64,000 nt of DNA from positions 45,880 through 109,879 of the forward strand of contig DAHVMA010000064.1 of NCBI GenBank assembly GCA_027320105.1. Reading direction: 5' to 3'. Source of the DNA: JAKAQB01 sp027320105. GTDB taxonomy: Bacteria > Actinomycetota > Acidimicrobiia > Acidimicrobiales > Palsa-688. Under the pieces are notes generated by a model. It did no database searches. It worked only from the letters and a program-made list of their open reading frames with translations, and was not told where the DNA came from. Positions 40,669 through 49,660 of the stretch are shown here, one piece after another. Made by a program: the position numbers and the translations under genes. Positions within the stretch are counted from its first letter, which is position 1, and each line of letters starts with the position of its first letter.

Positions 40669-42504
40669 ATGAGCGAACCGCAGCTCGAGCGATCGGTGCT
40701 CGAGGCGAAGGAACGGGAGGAGCTGTTCGCCATAGCGAACGCCCTCGGGACACGGCCGACGAGCCGGGCCCGCAAGTCCGAGCTGGTGACGCAGATCCTG
40801 CAGGCGACCGGCGTCGAGGTGCCGGCCCCCGAGGCGGACCGCCCCCGTCGTAGCACGCGTGCCCGCAAGAGCGCTGGGCCCGAGGCGCGCCTGCCCCTCG
40901 AGGAGTCGACGCAGGCGGTTACCGCTCCCGGCCCGGCGCCGGCCCGGGCGGCCCGGGCGGCCCGGGCGGACACCGGGGTCGGAGCATCGGCCGCACCGGC
41001 CACCGGCGCCCCACCTGCCGGCGCCCCACCTGCCGGCGCCACCGCCCGGTCCGGGGCGTCTGCGGCGGCCGTCCCCGCTGCAGCGCAGGCGCCACTGCCG
41101 GCGGTCCACAACGGCAAGAGCGGAGCCGCCCAGACGGCGAGCGCCTCCGACCACCCTGGTGCCGACCACCCTGGCGCCGACCACCCTGGCGCCGAGACGC
41201 CGAGCGCCGCCGATCATCCTGCCGGCGACCAGGGCGACGACCAGCAGAGCCACTACGACGGGGAGCCGGGGAACCGCCGCAGCCGCCGCCGGCGAGGGCG
41301 CGACCGTGGCGACCACCCCCAACGGGACCTCGCCGGCCAGAGCCCCGAGCAGCCCTTCAGCGGCGAGCCCGTCCCGGTCTCCGGGATGCTCGACCTGCGG
41401 GAGGAGGGCTACGGCTTCCTCCGCACGACCGGCTCGGTGCCGGGACCGACCGACGTGTACGTGTCGATCAGCCAGGTACGCCGCTTCGCCCTCCGCCGGG
41501 GGGACGTCATCGAGGGGGCGTCGCGGCCGGCGGGGGGCAACGAGAAGTACCCGGCTCTCGTCAGGGTCGACAGGATCGGCGGCATCAACCCCGAGCAAGC
41601 CCGTGCCCGCCCCCGGTTCGAGCGTCTCACGCCAGCGTTCCCCGACGAGCGGCTGCGACTGGAGCTCGATGGCGACCCCGACAACCTGACCCCGCGGATC
41701 ATCGACCTGCTCGCCCCGATCGGCAAGGGCCAGCGCGGCCTGATCGTGTCGCCGCCCAAGGCGGGGAAGACGACCGTTCTCAAGCAGATCGCCCAGTCCA
41801 TCGAGACCAACAACGCCGACGTGGTGTTGATGGTGCTCCTCGTCGACGAGCGACCGGAGGAGGTGACCGACATCCGCCGGTCCGTGAAGGGCGAGGTCGT
41901 CGCCTCGACGTTCGACCGACCGGCGGAGGAGCACACCCAGGTCGCCGAGCTCACGATCGAGCGGGCCAAGCGCATGGTCGAGCTGGGCAGGGACGTCGTG
42001 GTGATCCTCGACGGGATCACCCGCCTCGCCCGTGCCTACAACCTGGCCGCACCGGGGACGGGGCGGATCATGTCCGGCGGCATGGACACAGGGGCGCTGT
42101 ACCCGCCCAAGAAGTTCTTCGGCGCTGCCCGCAACCTGGAGGAGGGAGGGTCGCTCACGATCCTCGCCACCGCCCTCGTCGAGACGGGAAGCAGGATGGA
42201 CGAGGTCATCTTCGAGGAGTTCAAGGGCACCGGCAACATGGAGCTCAAGCTCGACCGCCACCTCGCCGAACGGCGCACCTACCCGGCTATCGATGTCAAC
42301 GCCAGCTCCACCCGCCACGAGGAGCTGCTGTACCCGGAAGAGCAGCTGCAGCAGGTGTGGCGGCTCCGCCGGGGGCTCAACGCACTGGTCGCCGGCGGCA
42401 ACAACGCCACCGGCCTGGAGTTGCTGCTCGACCGGCTACGGGCGAGCCGCAGCAACGACGAGCTCCTCGCCGATCTCACCAAGAACCCCATCCCAGGCGA
42501 GTGA
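40669..42504 (+). CDS. rho: Transcription termination factor Rho
   Basis: A 611-residue hexameric RNA helicase. Residues 1-45 are the Rho_N SAP-like domain (LEAKEREELFAIANALG), about 45-215 a low-complexity Ala/Pro/Gly/Asp linker common in actinobacterial Rho, then the cold-shock RNA-binding domain (EEGYGFLRT) and the ATPase with Walker A SPPKAGKTT, Walker B VVVILDGITRLARAYN and the Q/R-loops. ATG 40669 is preferred over ATG 40639 because AAGAGG lies 6 nt upstream. The linker contains three copies of a 15-bp repeat encoding DHPGA (41150-41195). Confidence 0.95.
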   Translation: MSEPQLERSVLEAKEREELFAIANALGTRPTSRARKSELVTQILQATGVEVPAPEADRPRRSTRARKSAGPEARLPLEESTQAVTAPGPAPARAARAARADTGVGASAAPATGAPPAGAPPAGATARSGASAAAVPAAAQAPLPAVHNGKSGAAQTASASDHPGADHPGADHPGAETPSAADHPAGDQGDDQQSHYDGEPGNRRSRRRRGRDRGDHPQRDLAGQSPEQPFSGEPVPVSGMLDLREEGYGFLRTTGSVPGPTDVYVSISQVRRFALRRGDVIEGASRPAGGNEKYPALVRVDRIGGINPEQARARPRFERLTPAFPDERLRLELDGDPDNLTPRIIDLLAPIGKGQRGLIVSPPKAGKTTVLKQIAQSIETNNADVVLMVLLVDERPEEVTDIRRSVKGEVVASTFDRPAEEHTQVAELTIERAKRMVELGRDVVVILDGITRLARAYNLAAPGTGRIMSGGMDTGALYPPKKFFGAARNLEEGGSLTILATALVETGSRMDEVIFEEFKGTGNMELKLDRHLAERRTYPAIDVNASSTRHEELLYPEEQLQQVWRLRRGLNALVAGGNNATGLELLLDRLRASRSNDELLADLTKNPIPGE

Positions 42505-42533
42505 TGTCCCATACTGGTACCGAGGAGAACACG

Positions 42534-42746
42534 ATGAAGACTGACATCCACCCCGCGTACCAGGTCGCCACGGTGGCCTGTTCGTGCGGCAACACCTTCA
42601 CGACCCGGTCGACCAAGGCGTCGCTCACCACCGAGCTGTGCAACGAGTGCCACCCGTTCTACACAGGCAAGCAGAAGCTGGTGGACACCGGTGGTCGGGT
42701 CGAGCGCTTCGAGCGCCGCTACGGCCGGCGCGCCAAGAAGTCCTGA
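42534..42746 (+). CDS. rpmE: 50S ribosomal protein L31
   Basis: A 70-residue L31 of the zinc-binding (C+) type. Cysteines are in CSCGNTF and CNECHPFYTGKQ. The start ATG 42534 has GAGGAG 6 nt upstream. It follows rho by 29 bp, the common bacterial rho-rpmE-prfA order. A zinc-independent paralogue, if present, lies elsewhere. Confidence 0.96.
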   Translation: MKTDIHPAYQVATVACSCGNTFTTRSTKASLTTELCNECHPFYTGKQKLVDTGGRVERFERRYGRRAKKS

Positions 42747-42924
42747 CCGGCCCGGCGCCCCACTCCGCGACGGCGCTCGTGGTTGGGTGCTCGTCGACGG
42801 CAGGAGAAAGACGCAGCCTCAAGGCGGCTCTCGCCTGGGCACAGCGGCATCGGCTCCTCGAGCTGCACGTCGTGGCCGCCACCGGCCCGGGCTCCTCCAT
42901 AGGGACTGGGCGGGGCCGCCCCGG

Positions 42925-42930
42925 TAGGCT
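42925..42930 (+). promoter_or_regulatory. -10 hexamer TAGGCT, leaderless arrangement
   Basis: TAGGCT lies 8 nt upstream of the prfA GTG at 42939 and supports that start over TTG 42942. A GGAGG lies only 2 nt before the GTG, too close for normal use. Confidence 0.4.
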
Positions 42931-42938
42931 TGGAGGCC

Positions 42939-44000
42939 GTGTTGGAGCGGCTGCCGGGCCTCGAACGTGAGTACGAGCTGGTGCTCGCCCAGCTGGCGGA
43001 CCCGGCCGTCATCGCCGACCGGGCGCGTTTGCGTGACGTGTCCAGACGGCACCACGAGCTCGAGCCCTTGGTGGATGCCGTCCGCGAGCGGAGGGAGGTG
43101 GCGGGCGACCTCGAAGCGGCGCGGGAGATGCTCACCGAGGCCGTGGGCGAGGAGCGAGCCGCCCTCCGCACCGAGATGGATGCGATCGAGGCGCGCCTCG
43201 AGGAGATCGACGGAGCCATCCGGGTGCTCCTGGTGCCCCGCGACCCCAACGACGGGCGCAACCTGATCGTCGAGATCCGGGGTGCCGAGGGTGGGGAGGA
43301 GGGCAACCTGTGGGCCCGGGACCTGCACGACATGTACATCCGCTTCGCCGAGCGCATCGGCCTCGCCGTCGAGCACCTTGGGGCCGACCCCTCGGAGATG
43401 GGGGGTTACAACGAGGTTTCCTTCCTGGTGAAGGGTCAACGGGCCTGGTCGCTGTTCAAGTTCGAGGGCGGCCCGCACCGCGTGCAGCGCGTCCCGGTCA
43501 CCGAGTCCCAAGGCAGGGTGCACACGTCGACAGCGACAGTGACCGTGCTCCCGGAGGCCGAGGACGTCGAGGTGCACATCGACGACAAGGACCTGAAGAT
43601 CGACGTGTACCGCTCGACGGGGCCGGGGGGCCAGTCGGTCAACACCACCGACTCCGCCGTGCGGATCACGCACCTGCCGACGGGGACGGTCGTCTCCATG
43701 CAGGACGAGAAGAGCCAGATCCAGAACCGGGCCAAGGCGATGGCCGTGCTGCGCGCCCGGCTGCTCATGGCAGAGCAGGACCGCCAGGCGGCGGAGGCGT
43801 CCGAGGTCCGCAGGGGCCAGGTCGGTGCCGGCGGCCGGGCGGACAAGATCCGCACCTACAACTACAAGGAGAACCGGGTAACCGACCATCGCATCGGGCT
43901 CACCCTCTACAAGCTCGACAGGGTCCTCGCCGGCGAGCTCGACGAGATCGTGGAGGCGCTCCTCTCCGACGAGCGCGCCCGCCAGCTCGCCGGGGCATGA
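42939..44000 (+). CDS. prfA: Peptide chain release factor 1
   Basis: A 353-residue RF1 that terminates translation at UAA and UAG. The stop-codon-reading tripeptide is PVT (in RVQRVPVTESQGRVH), and the peptidyl-hydrolysis motif is GGQ in STGPGGQSVNTTDSAVRI. The glutamine is methylated by PrmC, encoded next with a 4-nt overlap. The start is ambiguous among TTG 42930, GTG 42939 and TTG 42942. Confidence 0.95.
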   Translation: MLERLPGLEREYELVLAQLADPAVIADRARLRDVSRRHHELEPLVDAVRERREVAGDLEAAREMLTEAVGEERAALRTEMDAIEARLEEIDGAIRVLLVPRDPNDGRNLIVEIRGAEGGEEGNLWARDLHDMYIRFAERIGLAVEHLGADPSEMGGYNEVSFLVKGQRAWSLFKFEGGPHRVQRVPVTESQGRVHTSTATVTVLPEAEDVEVHIDDKDLKIDVYRSTGPGGQSVNTTDSAVRITHLPTGTVVSMQDEKSQIQNRAKAMAVLRARLLMAEQDRQAAEASEVRRGQVGAGGRADKIRTYNYKENRVTDHRIGLTLYKLDRVLAGELDEIVEALLSDERARQLAGA

Positions 44001-44824
44001 CGACCTGGGCGGATCTGTACGCCGCCGCCCGCGACCGCCTCGGGTCCGAACAGGAGGCTCGCTGGCTCGTCGAGGAGGCGTCAGGCGCGCCCGTCCCCGC
44101 CGGCGCAGCGGTGCTGGACCGGCCCGGCCGGCGGTTCACGGAGATGCTGGAGCGGCGGGCGGCGGGGGAGCCGCTGCAGTACGTCCTCGGCAGCTGGGCG
44201 TTCCGCCGCCTCGACCTGATGGTCGACCGGCGCGTGCTCATCCCGCGCCCCGAGACCGAACAGGTGGTCGGCTTCGCCCTGGAGCAGATCGCCGGCCGGC
44301 GGGGCCCGCTGGCGGTCGACCTCGGCACCGGCAGCGGTGCCATCGCCCTGTCTCTCGTCGTGGAGCACCCGTCCGTCGACGTCTGGGCCACCGACGCCAG
44401 CGCCGCCGCCCTCGAGGTCGCCCGCGCCAACGCCGCCGGCGTAGGCGGCCGTGCCGCAGCCCGCGTGCGCTTCGCGATGGGGTCCTGGTGGGAGGCGCTT
44501 CCTGGCGAGCTGCGCGGTCGCGTCGACCTGATCGTGTCCAACCCGCCCTACCTGTCGGACGCCGAGCTGGCGACCGCCGACCCGGCGGTGCGCGGCTGGG
44601 AGCCTGCTACCGCCCTCGCGGCCGGCCCCGACGGCATCGAGGCGCTGGCCCAGGTCCTGAACGGCGCTCCCGAGTGGCTGGCGGCCGGCGGCGTGGCCGT
44701 CGTGGAGGTGGCGCCCCACCAGGTGCCCGAGGTGACCGCCATCGCCGCGGCGGCGGGGTTGGGACGGACAGACGTGCGCCCCGACCTCGCCGGACGGCCC
44801 CGGGCGGTGGTAGCGCGCCGTTGA
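43997..44824 (+). CDS. prmC: Release factor glutamine methyltransferase
   Basis: A 275-residue SAM-dependent methyltransferase that modifies the GGQ glutamine of RF1/RF2. The substrate-binding and catalytic motif NPPYLSDAEL is clear, SAM motif I is AVDLGTGSGAIALSL and the N-terminal helix bundle precedes YVLGSWAFRRLDLMVDRRVL. ATG 43997 overlaps the prfA stop (ATGA). In most relatives the next gene is the t6A synthase gene tsaC/sua5, which is broken here. Confidence 0.94.
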   Translation: MTTWADLYAAARDRLGSEQEARWLVEEASGAPVPAGAAVLDRPGRRFTEMLERRAAGEPLQYVLGSWAFRRLDLMVDRRVLIPRPETEQVVGFALEQIAGRRGPLAVDLGTGSGAIALSLVVEHPSVDVWATDASAAALEVARANAAGVGGRAAARVRFAMGSWWEALPGELRGRVDLIVSNPPYLSDAELATADPAVRGWEPATALAAGPDGIEALAQVLNGAPEWLAAGGVAVVEVAPHQVPEVTAIAAAAGLGRTDVRPDLAGRPRAVVARR

Positions 44825-45007
44825 CCGCCCACAGCCTCATCCGCTCGCTCGCCCGGGTGAGCGGCCCCATCGCCACGACGAGCGCCAACCCGCGAGGCGG
44901 CGCCTTTCTACGAGGCATCCGAGGTCGCGACGCTGGAAGGGGTCGCGCTCGTGGTGGACGGTGGGCGCTGCGCCTGGTGCGCTCCGGGCGCTCGACCTCT
45001 AGAGTGA
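44824..45007 (+). pseudogene. tsaC/sua5 (YwlC) C-terminal remnant
   Basis: Directly after prmC, one frame reads SLIRSLARVSGPIATTSANP, the conserved nucleotide-binding end of threonylcarbamoyl-AMP synthase. After a frameshift near 44900 the next frame reads FYEASEVATLEGVALVVDGG, then RCAW, and stops at 45007. The first two-thirds of the protein is missing. TsaC/Sua5 is needed for the t6A tRNA modification, so an intact copy must exist elsewhere. The glyA promoter hexamer (45000-45005) has formed inside the remnant. Confidence 0.75.
45000..45005 (+). promoter_or_regulatory. -10 hexamer TAGAGT, leaderless arrangement
   Basis: TAGAGT is 6 nt upstream of the glyA GTG at 45012. No ribosome binding site is present. 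Confidence 0.45.
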
Positions 45008-45011
45008 GGCG

Positions 45012-46241
45012 GTGCGAGAGGACACGCAACTCTTCGGGCTGATCGACCGCGAGCTCGGGCGCCAGCAGACGACCCTGCAGTTGATCGCCTCGGAGAACTT
45101 CACGTCCCGGGCGGTGATGGCCGCCACGGGCTCGGTCCTCACCAACAAGTACTCCGAGGGGTACCCCGGCAGGCGCTACTACGGCGGGAACCAGGTCGCC
45201 GACGAGGTGGAGGACCTCGCCCGGCGGCGGGCGTGCGAGCTGTTCGGCGCCGAGCACGCCAACGTCCAGCCGCATTCGGGGGCCAGCGCCAACCTCGCGG
45301 CGTACCTGGCGACGCTCGACGTCGGTGACACCGTGCTCGGGCTACGCCTCGACCAGGGGGGTCACCTCACCCACGGCTCGCCTGTCAACATCTCCGGGCG
45401 CCTCTACCACTTCGTGTCCTACGGCGTCACCGGCAGCGACGAGCGCATCGACCTGGAGGGGCTCGCCCGCCTCGCCGAGGAGCACCGCCCCAAGCTCGTC
45501 GTCGCCGGCGCGACCGCATACCCCCGCACGATCGACCCAGCCCCGATCCGGGCGATCGCCGACTCGGTCGGCGCCTTGTTCCTCTTCGACGCCGCCCATG
45601 TCGCCGGGCTCGTCGCCGGCGGCGTGCACCCCAACCCGACGGGCGTCGCCGACGTCGTCACGTTGACGACCCACAAGACGCTCCGCGGCCCGCGCGGCGG
45701 GTGCATCCTCTGCCGTGCGGAGCTTGCGTCGGCCATCGACAAGGCTGTCTTCCCGGGGCTCCAAGGAGGTCCGCTCGACCACGTGATAGCGGCGAAGGCC
45801 GTGGCGTTCCACGAGGCGCTCCAACCGGAGTTCAGCCGCTACGCCGTCCAGGTCGTGCGCAACGCCCAGGCCCTCGCCGCCGCCCTCGCCGCCCTCGGCC
45901 TGCGGATCGTCTCGGGGGGGACCGACACCCACCTCGTCCTCGTGGACCTGCGCGCCTTCGACGCCGAGCTCACAGGCAAGAAGGCGCAGGAGTCCCTCGA
46001 CCGGGCGGGCATCACCTGCAACAAGAACACGATCCCGGGCGACCCCCGCTCCCCGTTCGTCACCAGCGGCCTGCGCCTCGGCACGCCGGCGGTCACCACC
46101 GCCGGCATGCAGGAGCCCGAGATGGAGCAGATCGCCGAGTTGATCGCCCGGGTCCTGCGCCGTCCCGACGACGAGGCGGAGCTCGCCGCCGTCGGCGACC
46201 GCGTCGCCGCCCTCTGCTCGAAGTTCACCCCCTACCAGTGA
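45012..46241 (+). CDS. glyA: Serine hydroxymethyltransferase
   Basis: A 409-residue PLP enzyme that interconverts serine and glycine with tetrahydrofolate. The PLP lysine is in VTLTTHKTLRGPRGG, and the N-terminal LIASENFTSRAV, then NKYSEGYPGRRYYGGN, are highly conserved. Length is normal. GTG 45012 is followed directly by the family N-terminus (LFGLIDRELGRQ). WecA starts 4 bp after the stop, so the two genes are probably co-transcribed. Confidence 0.95.
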   Translation: MREDTQLFGLIDRELGRQQTTLQLIASENFTSRAVMAATGSVLTNKYSEGYPGRRYYGGNQVADEVEDLARRRACELFGAEHANVQPHSGASANLAAYLATLDVGDTVLGLRLDQGGHLTHGSPVNISGRLYHFVSYGVTGSDERIDLEGLARLAEEHRPKLVVAGATAYPRTIDPAPIRAIADSVGALFLFDAAHVAGLVAGGVHPNPTGVADVVTLTTHKTLRGPRGGCILCRAELASAIDKAVFPGLQGGPLDHVIAAKAVAFHEALQPEFSRYAVQVVRNAQALAAALAALGLRIVSGGTDTHLVLVDLRAFDAELTGKKAQESLDRAGITCNKNTIPGDPRSPFVTSGLRLGTPAVTTAGMQEPEMEQIAELIARVLRRPDDEAELAAVGDRVAALCSKFTPYQ

Positions 46242-46245
46242 CCCC

Positions 46246-47466
46246 GTGAACGACTGGGTCGAGTACCTGATCCCCGGCGGCGTGGCTGCCGCCGTGACCA
46301 TGGCCCTGACCTTCGGGGTCAGGTGGGCGGCGGTCCGCTTCTCGATCGTGGTCCTGCCCGACGAGCGGCGCGTGCACGAGCGGCCCACCCCTACCGTCGG
46401 CGGCGCCGCCATGTTCGTCGGCTTCCTCTCCGCCATGGCGGTGGCCTCCCAGCTGGCCGTCTTCCGTCAGGTCTTCCAGTCCAACTCCGAGCCGCTCGGG
46501 ATCGTCGTCGCCGCCGGCGTCATCTTCGCCGTCGGGACCGCCGACGACCTGCGGGAGATGTCGCCGCCGGCGAAGATGTCCGGCCAGGTGCTGGCCGGCA
46601 CGCTGCTCTACCTGTTCGGCGTGGCGATGCTGTTCTTCCGCATCCCATTCGTGGGTACCACGCTCGTGCTGTCCCCCGACCTGTCGCCGCTGTTCACCGT
46701 GGCGTGGGTGGTGGTCATCGCCAACGCCGTCAACTTCATCGACGGCCTCGACGGCCTCGCGGCAGGGATCATCGCGATCGCATCGGGTGCCTTCTTCGTC
46801 TACTCCCACCAGTTCCTCGCCTTCCAGGGGCTCGGTGCCAACGTCGGCCCGCTGATAGCGATCGTCACGTGCGGTATCTGCGTCGGCTTCCTGCCCCACA
46901 ACTTCCATCCCGCCAAGATCTTCATGGGCGACGCCGGCGCCATGCTCCTCGGGCTGCTCATGGCCGCCAGCACGATGTCGGTGGTGGGGGAGAGCGACGT
47001 GGGCTCGCCGGGCCGGACGTTCTTCACCTTCGCCCCGATCCTCATCCCGTTCTTCATCCTCGGCATCCCACTGCTCGACACGACGTGGGCGATCGTCCGG
47101 CGCGCCAGCCGGCGGGCCAGCCCGGCCGTCGCCGACAAGAACCACCTGCACCACCGCCTCATGCGGCTCGGGCACGGCCAGACCCGAGCCGTGCTGATCC
47201 TCTGGGCGTGGACGGCCCTGCTGTCGGGCATCGTCTTGTGGCCGGTGCTGACCCGCCACAACTCGATCGCGGCGCCGGCAGGCGTCGGGGCCCTCGCCAT
47301 CCTGCTCGTCACCGTCTTCGCCCGGGGCCGGCGCGCCGCCGACGCGGCGGCCATCCCCCCGCCGCCGCCGGCCGCCGCCCCTCGTCCCCGTCTCAGCCAG
47401 CTTGCCCACTCCTCCCCGCAGCCCGGCCGTCACCGCCGGCGGGCGCCGGCCGATCACCGGAGCTGA
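46246..47466 (+). CDS. wecA: Undecaprenyl-phosphate sugar-1-phosphate transferase (WecA/TagO)
   Basis: A 406-residue membrane enzyme with about 10-11 helices that transfers a GlcNAc-1-phosphate-type sugar to polyprenyl phosphate, starting cell-wall polymer (arabinogalactan- or teichoic-acid-like) synthesis. Motifs: ERPTPTVGGAAMF, TADDLREM, NAVNFIDGLDGLAAG, KIFMGDAGAM and the histidine motif DKNHLHHRLM. A Pro/Ala/Arg-rich tail of about 45 residues is added. Its place between glyA and the atp operon is conserved in Actinobacteria (rfe-atp). Confidence 0.93.
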   Translation: MNDWVEYLIPGGVAAAVTMALTFGVRWAAVRFSIVVLPDERRVHERPTPTVGGAAMFVGFLSAMAVASQLAVFRQVFQSNSEPLGIVVAAGVIFAVGTADDLREMSPPAKMSGQVLAGTLLYLFGVAMLFFRIPFVGTTLVLSPDLSPLFTVAWVVVIANAVNFIDGLDGLAAGIIAIASGAFFVYSHQFLAFQGLGANVGPLIAIVTCGICVGFLPHNFHPAKIFMGDAGAMLLGLLMAASTMSVVGESDVGSPGRTFFTFAPILIPFFILGIPLLDTTWAIVRRASRRASPAVADKNHLHHRLMRLGHGQTRAVLILWAWTALLSGIVLWPVLTRHNSIAAPAGVGALAILLVTVFARGRRAADAAAIPPPPPAAAPRPRLSQLAHSSPQPGRHRRRAPADHRS

Positions 47467-47565
47467 GCGGCGCCCGAAGTTGCGGGTGACGCGGAGGTTT
47501 CCGTAGCCTGATCCCCGTGCAACGAGGCGTCACCCGCACTTCGGCGCGAGCGGCCGACCGGTCCC

Positions 47566-48024
47566 GTGGGCACTGAAACCTCCGGAATGCTGCTCGGCAA
47601 CTTCCCCGTCCTCGGCGTGCAGCGCATCGTCCGCAGGACCCTCGTCAGCGCAGCCGCTGCCGGCTGCGCCGCCGCCGCCGTCGCGATCCTCCTCGGCCAG
47701 CCGCTGGTGGCCCCGGGGGTGGCGGTCGGCCTGGCCATGGCGGTCGCCAACCACCGGGTGTTCCAGATGTCGGCGGTGCGCTTCATCGACCCCGAGGGCA
47801 CCGTCCACCGCAAGCCGTTCGCCGGAAGCGTCGTCGCCCGCCTCGGCGTGTGCACGGCGGTGGCGGTGGTCCTGCTCGTGCTCGTGAGGGCGATGGGCTT
47901 CGGCGTGATCCTCGGGCTGGCGCTGTTCCAGGCGGCGATGCTCTGCAATGCCCTCGTTGCCCTGGTCGGCTACCAGAGGCGGGCGGCTGCAGGGGAAACG
48001 CCGGGAGGCCTGCCGGGTGCCTAG
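47566..48024 (+). CDS. atpI: ATP synthase subunit I-like membrane protein
   Basis: A 152-residue protein with about four hydrophobic segments (about 30-50, 52-68, 95-110, 115-135), positioned and sized like AtpI, the assembly helper for the c-ring. Sequence conservation is low, so the call rests on topology and position. GTG 47566 or ATG 47587 may be used. Its end overlaps the atpB start by 8 nt. Confidence 0.7.
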   Translation: MGTETSGMLLGNFPVLGVQRIVRRTLVSAAAAGCAAAAVAILLGQPLVAPGVAVGLAMAVANHRVFQMSAVRFIDPEGTVHRKPFAGSVVARLGVCTAVAVVLLVLVRAMGFGVILGLALFQAAMLCNALVALVGYQRRAAAGETPGGLPGA

Positions 48025-48745
48025 CACGCCGCTCGCTGCCATCAAGATCCCGATCGGCCAGCACATCACCGCCGGCCCGTTCAACATCGACACCGCCTAC
48101 ACCACCCTCCTCGCCGTGGCGGTCGTCTTCGGGCTCGGCTTTTTCGCCCGCGCCAAGATGACCCCCGGCGTCCCCGGGAGGGTGCAGCTCGTCTGGGAGA
48201 CCGTTGCCGGCTTCCTCGGCGACCAGGCCGAAGGGGCGTTGGGTGCCGGAGCCCGGCCTGTGGTGCCCTGGGCGGTCGCCATCTTCATGCTCGTCCTCGT
48301 CGCCGACTGGATCGAGCTGCTCCCCGGGATCTTCCACGGCGTGGACTACCTGCCGTCGCCGTCGGAGGACGTGAACTTCTGCTACGCCCTCGGCATCACC
48401 GTGTGGGTGGTGACCAACTGGATGGGCATCCGGTCCCGGGTCGCCCTGGAGAACGGCAACTGGCGGCGTGGGTACCTGCGGTGGCTGAAGGAGTTCATGT
48501 CACCGATACACCTCATCGAGCACTCGACGCGGTGGCTGACCCTGTCGCTGCGGCTGTTCGGCAACATCTTCGCCGGCAGCATCATGATCGCCCTGCTGCT
48601 GTCCTTCCCCGTGTACTTCTTCCCGGCGACGATTGGCTTGAGCGCGATCTGGAAGCTCTTCGACGGGTTCATCGGGGTGGTCCAGGCGTTCATCTTCGCC
48701 TTGCTCACGATCCTCTACTGGCAGTTCAGCGTGGAGACGCACTAG
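48017..48745 (+). CDS. atpB: ATP synthase subunit a
   Basis: A 242-residue membrane subunit forming the proton half-channels. The essential arginine is in LTLSLRLFGNIFAGS, and the last helix FIFALLTILYWQFSVETH is typical. Both aspartate-rich periplasmic loops are present. GTG 48017 lies inside the end of atpI. Confidence 0.92.
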   Translation: MPSTPLAAIKIPIGQHITAGPFNIDTAYTTLLAVAVVFGLGFFARAKMTPGVPGRVQLVWETVAGFLGDQAEGALGAGARPVVPWAVAIFMLVLVADWIELLPGIFHGVDYLPSPSEDVNFCYALGITVWVVTNWMGIRSRVALENGNWRRGYLRWLKEFMSPIHLIEHSTRWLTLSLRLFGNIFAGSIMIALLLSFPVYFFPATIGLSAIWKLFDGFIGVVQAFIFALLTILYWQFSVETH

Positions 48746-48854
48746 CGGTATCGAGCGCACAGCCCCGGGCCGGCGGCCAGCCGTGCCACCAACCACCAGC
48801 GGCGCGTCGGGATGGACCGGCGAGCCGAGCACGAGACAGGAGACCAACCCAACC

Positions 48855-49109
48855 ATGGCCGTCAACTACACCCATGCGATCGAGCTTGCCGGCGCCTTCG
48901 CCGGCGGCGGGCTCGCCCTGGGCGGGGGCGCCATCGGCGCGGCCGTCGGCGACGGGCTCGCCGGCAGCTCGACGATCGCCGGCATCGCCCGCCAGCCCGA
49001 GGTGCAGGGCCGGCTCTACACGACGATGTTCCTCATCATCGGTCTGGTCGAGGGCATGTACTTCATCAACCTCGCCTTCATGGCGCTGTTCGTGTTCGTC
49101 CTCGCCTGA
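48855..49109 (+). CDS. atpE: ATP synthase subunit c
   Basis: An 84-residue hairpin protein of the rotor ring. Helix 1 has the glycine-rich packing motif GGGLALGGGAIGAAVGDG, the polar loop is RQPE (46-49), and the proton-carrying carboxylate is Glu66 in GLVEGMYF. No Na+-binding signature is evident. ATG 48855 with AGGAGA upstream; the longer GTG start at 48783 is rejected because it adds a polar N-terminus foreign to the family. Confidence 0.94.
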   Translation: MAVNYTHAIELAGAFAGGGLALGGGAIGAAVGDGLAGSSTIAGIARQPEVQGRLYTTMFLIIGLVEGMYFINLAFMALFVFVLA

Positions 49110-49123
49110 GGCAGGAAGCCGCG

Positions 49124-49660
49124 ATGCTCCTCGCCGCCACCAAGAACTTCCTCGTCCCCAACCTCACGTTCGTCTTCGAGCTGGTCGCCTTCCTGCTCGT
49201 CCTGGCGGTGCTGGCCAAGTACGTGATGCCGCCCCTCCAGCGGGCCCTCGACGAGCGTCAGGCCAACATCCGGCGGGGCATCGAGGACGCCGAGGCGGCC
49301 AGGCAACGCGCCACCCAGGCCGAGGCGGACTACAACGCCACCATGGAGCGGGCCCGCACCGAGGCCCGGTCGATGGTGGACGAGGCCAACCGGATCGGCG
49401 AGCAGATGCGGGAGGAGGCGCGCAAGCGAGGCGAGCAGGAGGCCGAGCGCATCGTTGCCGGCGCCCGCGCCGAGATCCAGGCGGAGGCACGTCGCGCCAC
49501 CGAGGAGCTGCGCCGCGAGATCAGCGGCCTGGTGGTCGCCGTCGTCGAGCGTGTCGTCGGTGCTGGCCTCGACGCCGACGGTCACCGGGCCCTCATCGAC
49601 CGCACGATCGCCGAGGTCGAGGCGGAGGCGGAGGCGGCCACCACCAGGGTCGGGCGATGA
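49124..49660 (+). CDS. atpF: ATP synthase subunit b
   Basis: A 178-residue stator subunit with one N-terminal membrane helix (LTFVFELVAFLLVLAVLAKY) followed by a long charged coiled coil (about 45-178). It is separate from delta, unlike the b-delta fusion of mycobacteria. Its stop overlaps the atpH start by 4 nt. Only one b gene is present, suggesting a b homodimer. Confidence 0.93.
   Translation: MLLAATKNFLVPNLTFVFELVAFLLVLAVLAKYVMPPLQRALDERQANIRRGIEDAEAARQRATQAEADYNATMERARTEARSMVDEANRIGEQMREEARKRGEQEAERIVAGARAEIQAEARRATEELRREISGLVVAVVERVVGAGLDADGHRALIDRTIAEVEAEAEAATTRVGR

Noticed and set aside
41150..41195. CRISPR-like short repeats in rho
   Set aside because: They are contiguous 15-bp in-frame repeats with no spacers; they encode DHPGA in the Rho linker.
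42747..42938. A small gene between rpmE and prfA
   Set aside because: The only long frame has no start with a ribosome binding site and no conserved motif; the spacer contains the prfA -10 element.
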